Origin: Pseudomonas mucidolens | Lineage (GTDB): Bacteria; Pseudomonadota; Gammaproteobacteria; Pseudomonadales; Pseudomonadaceae | Assembly (NCBI RefSeq): GCF_900106045.1 | Contig: NZ_LT629802.1 | Coordinates: forward strand, 5,022,001-5,086,000 | Direction: 5' to 3' | Length of the DNA: 64,000 nt | Shown: positions 1 to 6,715 of the stretch, in pieces | How positions within the stretch are numbered: position 1 is the stretch's first letter | Layout of the letters: every line of letters begins with the position of its first letter | Made by a program: the position numbers and the translations under genes | The notes under the pieces: model-generated | Told to the model about the DNA's origin: nothing | Database searches by the model: none | Seen by the model: the letters and a program-made list of their open reading frames with translations, nothing else

Positions 1-509
1 AAGCCGTGACCGCCATGTCCCAGGCCCAGCGCGTGGAGTTTTATGGCTTCGGTGCGTCCGGCGCGGTCGCGGCCGACGCCCAGCACAAGTTCTTCCGCCT
101 GCTGCTGACGGCGGCGGCCTACAGTGACCCGCACATGCAGGCGATGTCGGCGGTGACGTTGAAGCCGACTGACGTGGCGATCTGCATTTCTCAGTCCGGT
201 CGCTCCAAGGATTTGCTGATCACCGCCAACCTGGTGCGTGAAAGTGGCGCCTCGCTGATTACCCTGTGCCCAAGCCAGACGCCGTTGGCGGAGCTGTCGA
301 CCGTCAACCTGGCGATCGATGTCCACGAAGACACCGAAATCTACACCCCGCTGACCTCGCGTATCGCCCATCTGGTGGTGATTGACGTGCTGGCGATGGG
401 CGTGGCAATGGCGCGCGGCCCCAGCCTGGTCAACCACCTCAAGAGCGTCAAGCGCAGCCTGCGCAGCCTCCGTCTGTCACCCAAGTCCGTCAAGGCCCTC
501 GACGACTAA
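1..509 (+). CDS. MurR/RpiR family transcriptional regulator, C-terminal part (HexR-like)
   Basis: Only the last roughly 168 codons are in the window and the frame is open to the left edge. The visible part is a SIS (sugar isomerase) domain with the signature FYGFGASGAVAADAQHKFFR and the ISQSGRSKD phosphosugar-binding loop, followed by a basic C-terminal tail. In RpiR/HexR proteins this domain binds a sugar-phosphate effector, while the missing N-terminal helix-turn-helix binds DNA. The order RpiR gene, pycR, pycA, pycB matches what I recall of P. aeruginosa PA5438-PA5435, where a glucose-6-phosphate dehydrogenase gene lies further upstream. It may be a HexR paralogue rather than HexR itself, so no symbol is given. 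Confidence 0.85.
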   Translation, partial: AVTAMSQAQRVEFYGFGASGAVAADAQHKFFRLLLTAAAYSDPHMQAMSAVTLKPTDVAICISQSGRSKDLLITANLVRESGASLITLCPSQTPLAELSTVNLAIDVHEDTEIYTPLTSRIAHLVVIDVLAMGVAMARGPSLVNHLKSVKRSLRSLRLSPKSVKALDD

Positions 510-527
510 TATGTGGGGGCGGGTTTG

Positions 528-551
528 TGTGGGAGCGAGCCCGCTCCCACA
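528..551. repeat. REP-type palindrome
   Basis: A near-perfect inverted repeat begins TGTGGGAGCG and ends CGCTCCCACA, 19 bp after the stop of the regulator. It is the common Pseudomonas REP sequence, here as a single hairpin rather than a doublet. There is no T run, so it is more likely a repeat that stabilises the 3' end than a canonical terminator. Confidence 0.8.
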
Positions 552-663
552 TGTTGAATGGCGGCATGTCCAGAAGATTCATCAGCTTGTCATCCTCGCG
601 CCGCCAAACCGTCATCCTGCGCGCCCATCCTGAACTCCCCGTAATCGCATTGGGAGACTCGAA

Positions 664-861
664 ATGGCCCGGCACTACGAAGACAGCACCAGCACCGTCA
701 AGACCCGTCGTCAGCAGGAAGACCAGCGCCGCATGGCGTTCCGTCGTGCAATTGAAGACCGTTGCGAACAACGCCAACTGCTCCAAAGCATCAGTGACTA
801 TCCGGAACTGCACTGGCAGGCGCCCGTGGCTGCCCAGCGAAACGCTCAGCCAACGCGCTGA
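664..861 (+). CDS. Small conserved basic protein (PA3496-like)
   Basis: A 65-aa highly charged protein, rich in Arg, Glu and Gln, with the stretch VKTRRQQEDQRRMAFRRAIED followed by SDYPELHW. It resembles the small Pseudomonas proteins annotated as the PA3496 family (putative envelope integrity), recalled from memory. There is no signal peptide or membrane segment. A GGAG ribosome binding site lies at 652-655. Its last 71 bases overlap the 3' end of the convergent pycR gene, so the two transcripts would be antisense to each other. Function unknown. Confidence 0.6.
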   Translation: MARHYEDSTSTVKTRRQQEDQRRMAFRRAIEDRCEQRQLLQSISDYPELHWQAPVAAQRNAQPTR

Positions 862-1765
862 TCTGCACCCGCTCGCTGCGGATAAAGCCCAGGAATGCAT
901 GGGCCACCGGTGACAGGCGCTTGGCCTTGGCCTGCACCAGGCACCAACTGCGGTACAGCGGCAACTCTTCCACCGGCAGCTCCTTGAGCCCGCCGGTGGC
1001 CAGTTCCAGTTTCAAGGCGTGGCGCGTCAGCAGCGCGACACCCAGCCCCGCGACCACACACTCACGCTGCGCCTCGGCCGAGGCCACTTCCACCGTCTGG
1101 TTGAAGTGCACGCGTTTCTCCTTGAAGTACTCCTCACACGCCAGCCGCGTTCCGGAACCCGGCTCGCGCAGCAACAGCGTGTACGGTTCCAGGTCCTGCA
1201 GGCGCAGCGGCCCTTGCAGACTCAAGGGATGGTCGGGCGGTGCCACGGCGACAATCGGATTGTTGAGGAACGGCAGGAATTCCAGGCCCATGTCCTGCGG
1301 CACCATGGACATGATCACCAGGTCGTCACGGTTGTCGGACATTCGGCGTATCACCTGGGCCCGGTTCACCACTGTCAGGTGCAACTGCACCTCCGGGTGC
1401 TGGCGTTTGAAGGCGGCAAACAAGTGCGGCACGAAATACTTGGCGCTGGATTCCACCGCCAGTTTCAATTGTCCCTGCAGCGAGCCCTGCATGTCCGAGA
1501 GCTGCATGTCGAGGTTTTCCAGGCGGCCAAAAATATCCCGGCTGGCCTTTTGCAAGGCCTCGGCCGCTTCGGTCATGTAGAGTTTTTTGCCGACGTAATC
1601 GAACAGCGGCTGGCCGATCAGCTCCTCCAGCTGCCGAATTTGTAGGCTGACGGCCGGCTGTGTGAGAGACATTTCCTCGGCTGCGCGGCTGTAGGACCGC
1701 AAATCACAGACTTCATTGAAAACCTGCAATTGACGTAATGTCATTCGCATCAATGACTTACGCAT
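791..1765 (-). CDS. pycR: LysR-type regulator of pyruvate carboxylase (PycR)
   Basis: A 324-aa LysR-family protein. The N-terminal winged helix-turn-helix covers about residues 8-66 (LRQLQVFNEVCDLRSYSRAA, then LTQPAVSLQIRQLEELIG) and a periplasmic-binding-protein-like effector domain follows. I chose the start at 1765 (MRKSLMRM) because a GGGAG site lies about 12 bases upstream; an in-frame codon at 1798 has no such support. It is transcribed away from pycA and pycB, the standard LysR arrangement, and P. aeruginosa PA5437 (PycR) has the same position. Regulation of pycAB is inferred from that synteny. Confidence 0.85.
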   Translation of the reverse strand: MRKSLMRMTLRQLQVFNEVCDLRSYSRAAEEMSLTQPAVSLQIRQLEELIGQPLFDYVGKKLYMTEAAEALQKASRDIFGRLENLDMQLSDMQGSLQGQLKLAVESSAKYFVPHLFAAFKRQHPEVQLHLTVVNRAQVIRRMSDNRDDLVIMSMVPQDMGLEFLPFLNNPIVAVAPPDHPLSLQGPLRLQDLEPYTLLLREPGSGTRLACEEYFKEKRVHFNQTVEVASAEAQRECVVAGLGVALLTRHALKLELATGGLKELPVEELPLYRSWCLVQAKAKRLSPVAHAFLGFIRSERVQISALAERFAGQPRAPASAVPDSH

Positions 1766-1801
1766 TATCCAGGTACTCCCGCCGGCGCTCGAAGCCACAA
1801 C

Positions 1802-1819
1802 TATAAGTCTTTACTTATA
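1802..1819. promoter_or_regulatory. Candidate PycR operator: inverted repeat TATAAGT-N4-ACTTATA
   Basis: A perfect 7-bp inverted repeat with a 4-bp spacer in the AT-rich region between the divergent pycR and pycA genes. It lies 37 bp upstream of the pycR start. LysR regulators usually bind interrupted dyads of this kind in the shared divergent promoter region. The match is seen directly; binding by PycR is inferred. Confidence 0.5.
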
Positions 1820-1960
1820 CACAACCCAATAATTATTGATTTTTGTTAATTCCTCCTGAGGCATAGTGTGTGTCACGCGACTGGCATGAAACATTTAGTC
1901 ACGCGCCGACCCGCTCCAAAGGGTCGAAGAACGCAGCAATCGGCTCAAGGGAATTTCCAA

Positions 1961-3376
1961 GTGATAAAAAAGATCCTGATCGCCAACCGTGGTGAGATTG
2001 CCGTACGAATCGTGCGTGCCTGCGCCGAGATGGGCATTCGCTCGGTCGCGGTCTATTCCGACGCCGACCGTCACGCGTTGCACGTCAAACGAGCCGACGA
2101 GGCCTACAGCATTGGGGCCGAGCCGCTGGCCGGCTACCTGAACCCGCGCAAGCTGGTGAACCTCGCGGTGGAAACCGGTTGTGACGCGCTGCACCCCGGC
2201 TACGGCTTCCTGTCGGAAAACGCCGAGCTGGCGGACATTTGCGCCGAACGCGGAATTAAATTCATCGGTCCGGCCGCCGAAGTCATTCGCCGCATGGGCG
2301 ACAAGACCGAAGCCCGCCGCAGCATGATCAAGGCGGGCGTACCGGTGACACCTGGCACCGAAGGCAACGTTGCGGATATTGCCGAAGCGCTGACCGAAGG
2401 CGACCGCATCGGGTATCCGGTGATGCTCAAGGCCACCTCCGGCGGCGGCGGTCGGGGTATCCGTCGTTGCAACAGCCGCGAAGAACTCGAACAAGCCTTC
2501 CCCCGGGTTATTTCCGAAGCCACCAAGGCGTTCGGCTCGGCGGAAGTGTTCCTGGAAAAATGCATCGTCAATCCCAAGCACATCGAGGCGCAGATCCTCG
2601 GTGACAGCTTTGGCAACGTAGTGCACCTGTTCGAGCGCGATTGCTCGATCCAGCGTCGCAACCAGAAACTCATCGAAATCGCCCCAAGCCCCCAACTGAC
2701 CCCGGAACAGCGCGCCTACATCGGCGATCTGTCGGTGCGCGCGGCCAAGGCCGTGGGCTACGAAAACGCCGGTACCGTGGAGTTCCTGCTCGCCGAGGGC
2801 GAGGTGTACTTCATGGAAATGAACACGCGGGTGCAGGTGGAACACACCATTACCGAAGAAATCACCGGCATCGACATTGTCCGTGAACAGATTCGTATTG
2901 CTTCGGGCCTGCCGTTGTCGGTCAAGCAAGAAGACATCCAGCACCGTGGGTTCGCGTTGCAGTTCCGGATCAACGCCGAAGACCCGAAGAACAACTTCCT
3001 GCCGAGCTTCGGCAAGATCACCCGTTACTACGCTCCCGGCGGCCCAGGTGTGCGCACCGACACGGCGATCTACACCGGTTACACCATTCCGCCGTTCTAC
3101 GATTCCATGTGTCTGAAGCTGGTGGTGTGGGCGTTGACCTGGGAAGAGGCGATGGACCGTGGCCTGCGCGCCCTGGACGATATGCGTCTGCAAGGCGTGA
3201 AGACCACCGCCGCCTATTACCAGGAAATCCTGCGTAACCCGGAATTTCGCAGTGGCCAATTCAATACAAGCTTTGTGGAAAGCCACCCTGAGCTGACTAA
3301 CTATTCGATCAAGCGCAAACCCGAAGAGCTGGCCCTGGCCATCGCCGCCGCCATCGCCGCCCACGCAGGCCTGTGA
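1961..3376 (+). CDS. pycA: Pyruvate carboxylase subunit A (biotin carboxylase)
   Basis: A 471-aa ATP-grasp biotin carboxylase that carboxylates biotin with bicarbonate and ATP. The order is an N-terminal biotin carboxylase domain (IKKILIANRGEIAVRIVRAC), an ATP-grasp domain with the glycine-rich loop GGGGRGIR and the motifs ERDCSIQRRNQK and EMNTRVQVEH, and a C-terminal domain. I prefer the GTG at 1961, which gives V-I-K-K-I-L-I-A-N-R-G and the family's usual length. A CAAGGGAA site sits just upstream; the frame is open back to 1868 but that stretch has no homology. The stop is 12 bp before pycB, so the two form one operon supplying oxaloacetate. Confidence 0.95.
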   Translation: MIKKILIANRGEIAVRIVRACAEMGIRSVAVYSDADRHALHVKRADEAYSIGAEPLAGYLNPRKLVNLAVETGCDALHPGYGFLSENAELADICAERGIKFIGPAAEVIRRMGDKTEARRSMIKAGVPVTPGTEGNVADIAEALTEGDRIGYPVMLKATSGGGGRGIRRCNSREELEQAFPRVISEATKAFGSAEVFLEKCIVNPKHIEAQILGDSFGNVVHLFERDCSIQRRNQKLIEIAPSPQLTPEQRAYIGDLSVRAAKAVGYENAGTVEFLLAEGEVYFMEMNTRVQVEHTITEEITGIDIVREQIRIASGLPLSVKQEDIQHRGFALQFRINAEDPKNNFLPSFGKITRYYAPGGPGVRTDTAIYTGYTIPPFYDSMCLKLVVWALTWEEAMDRGLRALDDMRLQGVKTTAAYYQEILRNPEFRSGQFNTSFVESHPELTNYSIKRKPEELALAIAAAIAAHAGL

Positions 3377-3388
3377 GGAATTAGCACA

Positions 3389-5197
3389 ATGTCCAAGAAA
3401 ATCTACGTTACAGACACCATCCTGCGTGACGCTCACCAATCGTTGCTGGCGACCCGCATGCGCACCGACGACATGCTGCCGATCTGCGACAAGCTCAACA
3501 AAGTCGGCTACTGGTCCCTGGAAGTCTGGGGCGGCGCGACCTTTGATGCCTGCGTGCGCTTCCTGAAAGAAGATCCGTGGGAGCGCTTGCGCCAACTGCG
3601 CGCTGCGCTGCCTGACACCCGCCTGCAAATGCTGCTGCGCGGCCAGAACCTGCTGGGCTATCGCCACTACAGCGATGATGTGGTCAAGGCCTTTGTCGCC
3701 AAGGCCGCCGTCAACGGTATCGACGTGTTCCGCATCTTTGACGCGATGAATGATGTGCGTAACCTGCGAGTGGCCATCGAGGCAGTAAAAGCCGCCGGCA
3801 AACATGCCCAGGGCACCATCGCCTACACCACCAGCCCGGTGCACACCATCGAGGCTTTCGTGGCCCAGGCCAAGCAGATGGAGTCGATGGGGTGTGACTC
3901 GGTGGCGATCAAGGACATGGCCGGGCTGTTGACGCCTTACGCCACGGGCGAATTGGTCAAGGCACTGAAAGCCGAGCAAGGCCTGCCGGTCTTCATCCAC
4001 TCCCACGACACCGCCGGTCTGGCCGCGATGTGCCAACTCAAGGCGATCGAGAACGGTGCCGATCATATCGACACCGCCATCTCCAGCTTCGCTTGGGGGA
4101 CCAGCCACCCAGGCACCGAATCGATGGTCGCGGCCCTTAAAGGCAGCGAATTCGACACCGGCCTGGACCTGGAACTGCTGCAGGAAATCGGCTTGTACTT
4201 CTACGCCGTGCGCAAGAAATACCACCAGTTCGAAAGCGAATTCACCGCCGTCGACACCCGTGTGCAGGTTAACCAGGTACCGGGCGGGATGATTTCCAAC
4301 CTGGCCAACCAGCTCAAGGAACAGGGCGCGTTGAATCGCATGGGCGAAGTATTGGCCGAAATTCCGCGGGTGCGTGAAGACCTCGGTTTCCCTCCGCTGG
4401 TGACGCCGACTTCGCAGATTGTCGGTACCCAGGCGTTCTTCAACGTGTTGGCCGGCGAGCGTTACAAGACCATCACCAACGAAGTGAAACTGTACCTGCA
4501 AGGCGGCTACGGCAAAGCGCCGGGTACCGTTAACGAAAAATTGCGTCGTCAGGCGATTGGCAGCGAAGAGGTCATCGATGTGCGTCCGGCCGATCTGCTC
4601 AAGCCGGAAATGACCAAGCTGCGCGGCGAAATCGGAGGGTTGGCCAAGTCCGAAGAAGACGTGCTGACCTATGCGATGTTCCCGGATATCGGGCGTAAAT
4701 TCCTCGAGGAACGTGAAGCCGGCACCCTCAGTCCTGAAGTGCTGTTGCCGATCCCGGAGGCGGGCAGTGTCGCCAAGGCGGGCGGTGAAGGCGTGCCGAC
4801 CGAGTTCGTCATCGATGTGCACGGCGAAAGCTACCGCGTCGACATCACCGGTGTCGGCGTCAAGGCCGAAGGCAAGCGTCACTTCTACCTGTCCATCGAC
4901 GGCATGCCCGAAGAAGTGGTGTTTGAACCGCTCAACGAATTCGTCGGCGGCGGCAGCAGCAAGCGCAAGCAGGCCAGCGAGCCAGGACACGTCAGCACGT
5001 CGATGCCGGGCAATATTGTCGATGTACTGGTCAAGGAAGGCGACGTGGTCAAGGCCGGCCAGGCCGTGCTGATCACCGAAGCGATGAAAATGGAAACCGA
5101 AGTCCAGGCCGCCATCGCCGGCAAGGTCAGCGCCGTTCACGTAGCCAAGGGCGACCGGGTCAACCCTGGCGAAATCCTGATCGAAATCGAAGGCTGA
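3389..5197 (+). CDS. pycB: Pyruvate carboxylase subunit B (carboxyltransferase and biotin carrier)
   Basis: A 602-aa protein with an N-terminal carboxyltransferase TIM barrel (TDTILRDAHQSLLATRM near residue 8, metal-site region SHDTAG), a PYC_OADA conserved domain, and a C-terminal biotinyl carrier domain. The biotin acceptor is Lys567 in EAMKMETEV. It transfers the carboxyl group from biotin to pyruvate to make oxaloacetate. Automated annotation often calls it oxaloacetate decarboxylase alpha (oadA). The pairing with pycA and the absence of membrane beta and gamma subunits point to the two-subunit, acetyl-CoA-independent pyruvate carboxylase of pseudomonads. A strong terminator follows. Confidence 0.95.
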   Translation: MSKKIYVTDTILRDAHQSLLATRMRTDDMLPICDKLNKVGYWSLEVWGGATFDACVRFLKEDPWERLRQLRAALPDTRLQMLLRGQNLLGYRHYSDDVVKAFVAKAAVNGIDVFRIFDAMNDVRNLRVAIEAVKAAGKHAQGTIAYTTSPVHTIEAFVAQAKQMESMGCDSVAIKDMAGLLTPYATGELVKALKAEQGLPVFIHSHDTAGLAAMCQLKAIENGADHIDTAISSFAWGTSHPGTESMVAALKGSEFDTGLDLELLQEIGLYFYAVRKKYHQFESEFTAVDTRVQVNQVPGGMISNLANQLKEQGALNRMGEVLAEIPRVREDLGFPPLVTPTSQIVGTQAFFNVLAGERYKTITNEVKLYLQGGYGKAPGTVNEKLRRQAIGSEEVIDVRPADLLKPEMTKLRGEIGGLAKSEEDVLTYAMFPDIGRKFLEEREAGTLSPEVLLPIPEAGSVAKAGGEGVPTEFVIDVHGESYRVDITGVGVKAEGKRHFYLSIDGMPEEVVFEPLNEFVGGGSSKRKQASEPGHVSTSMPGNIVDVLVKEGDVVKAGQAVLITEAMKMETEVQAAIAGKVSAVHVAKGDRVNPGEILIEIEG

Positions 5198-5229
5198 GAC
5201 ACAGCCTTCGAGACTACCGCTTAATCCTC

Positions 5230-5257
5230 GGGGGGGGGCATGTGCCCCCTTTTTTTT
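5230..5257 (+). terminator. Rho-independent terminator of pycAB
   Basis: A G-rich arm and a C-rich arm pair around CATG (GGGGGCATGTGCCCCC) and are followed by a run of eight to nine T. It lies 33 bp after the pycB stop and before the convergent autotransporter gene. Confidence 0.9.
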
Positions 5258-5282
5258 GCCTGGGCGAAAGCTCGTCAGCGCC

Positions 5283-6605
5283 TCAGAACGTCATCGTCCA
5301 TTGCCCGGTCAGGCCCTGGCTGCGACTGTTGCTGCCGAACTCGCCGGTGTAGGCCAGGCCCACGCTGTGTTGGGCTGACAACGCGAGGTCGAGGCCGGTG
5401 TGTAGCGACAGGCTGTCGCGGTCCAGCGAGGTGCCACCCACCGTGAATTCGCGGCGCGAGGCGTCCCGTTGATCCCAGGCGAACGACTGGCGCACGCTGC
5501 TGCCGACATCGCCATACAGGTGTTTCCAGCGGGTGCTCAGGTGGGGTGTGAGGACCATCTGGTTGTCCAGCGTGAAGTCGTGGGTCACGCGCAGGCCGAG
5601 GCTGCTGCTGAGGTTCTGCTGGGTCTGCGCGCCGACGTTGAGAGCGCTGTCGCCACCTTTTTCCTGGAAGCGATCACGCTGGTAGCGTTGGTAGCCGAGG
5701 CTGGCAAAGGGTTCGGCGCGCAGGCCACCGCTGTCCCACTGATAGCCCAGCTCGGCGAAGGCGTTTTGGCTCTGGGCCTTGTAGGTGCCCTGGAGGTGTT
5801 CGCGGTAATCGACGAAGGCGAAATCGACATCGCGCTGGTTCTGCCCGGCATGACTGCTGTAGATCGCCCCCAGGCGCAGCGCCAAAGGGCCGTCCTGGCG
5901 GACGGCGTAGCCGCCCAGGTGCCAGCTGTCCAAATCCCCTTTGAAGCGTTTGGCGTTCAAGTCGCTGGTGGATTTGCCGCCCATCACGCCGATTCGCCAG
6001 GCGTGGTCCAGCGACCAGTCGGCGCCCATCAACAGGCCTTGGCTGCGCTGTTGCACACCGGCGCTGCCGTGTTGAGCGTCGAGGGTGCCGGTATTACCCA
6101 GGCCCTTGAACCACACCCGGCTATTTTCCGACGTGGTGTTATCCACTTGGCGCAGCGCCGACAGGAGGCCGTTGTTCACCTGTTGCAGAGTGTTTTGCGT
6201 GGCGCTGCCGAGGTTGGCGTTCTGGCTGCCGGCCAATTGTTCCAGCAGGGCGCCCAGGCGGCCTGGCGCGAGGCCGTACGGATAGCGCTCGGCATAGGCG
6301 GGGTTGGACGCCCACTGATTCAGGCGGCGTGGTGTCGACGGGGCACTTCCCACCGAATCCAGTACACGCGCCACGCTCAAGCCATTGCGGCTGGTGGCGT
6401 GGGCGGCGAAGGACGAACCTCTGGGCTTTGGCAGGTCGGGTGTCACAATCCCCGCGTCGATGGGCGGCCGTTGCTGTTCCACCAGGGATTGTTTGAGCCA
6501 GCCTGGCGCGCTGTCGAGATTGCTGTGGGCGTGGGCGCATTGAGCGCCGATGGTTCCCATCGCCAGGGTGATGGCGAGTGCGAGTCGTTTGTGTGCGAGC
6601 GGCAT
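5283..6605 (-). CDS. Autotransporter beta-barrel protein with a very short passenger
   Basis: A 440-aa secreted outer-membrane protein. A signal peptide (residues 1-26, ALAITLAMGTIGAQCAHA) is followed by only about 150 residues of low-complexity passenger. The last 270 or so residues form a type V autotransporter barrel, ending in the expected Phe (TGQWTMTF). The barrel closely resembles that of the 987-aa protein encoded next door, sharing for example ADWSLDHAWRIGVMGG versus SDWALTSEWRVGVLGG and the strand GYQRYxRD. The two genes are same-strand tandem paralogues, and this copy appears to have lost the beta-helix. No frameshift is visible, so I treat it as a functional short form. Confidence 0.85.
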   Translation of the reverse strand: MPLAHKRLALAITLAMGTIGAQCAHAHSNLDSAPGWLKQSLVEQQRPPIDAGIVTPDLPKPRGSSFAAHATSRNGLSVARVLDSVGSAPSTPRRLNQWASNPAYAERYPYGLAPGRLGALLEQLAGSQNANLGSATQNTLQQVNNGLLSALRQVDNTTSENSRVWFKGLGNTGTLDAQHGSAGVQQRSQGLLMGADWSLDHAWRIGVMGGKSTSDLNAKRFKGDLDSWHLGGYAVRQDGPLALRLGAIYSSHAGQNQRDVDFAFVDYREHLQGTYKAQSQNAFAELGYQWDSGGLRAEPFASLGYQRYQRDRFQEKGGDSALNVGAQTQQNLSSSLGLRVTHDFTLDNQMVLTPHLSTRWKHLYGDVGSSVRQSFAWDQRDASRREFTVGGTSLDRDSLSLHTGLDLALSAQHSVGLAYTGEFGSNSRSQGLTGQWTMTF

Positions 6606-6715
6606 GTAAACCCAACCTCTATCTGTATGAGGTCGGGAATTTAGCGGGACGCCGGGGGGATAACTGTCAGGCCAGGCACTCCTCGTTTGCGGGAGAAGTC
6701 TCTAGTCTGCTGCGA

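Noticed and set aside
1895..5140. A 1,081-codon open frame antisense to pycA and pycB
   Set aside because: It mirrors the strong codon bias of the genes beneath it. Its sequence is His- and Gln-rich with no domain and no ribosome binding site.
3389..5197. Oxaloacetate decarboxylase alpha subunit (oadA)
   Set aside because: No membrane beta or gamma subunits accompany it. The partner is a biotin carboxylase, so pyruvate carboxylase subunit B is the better reading.
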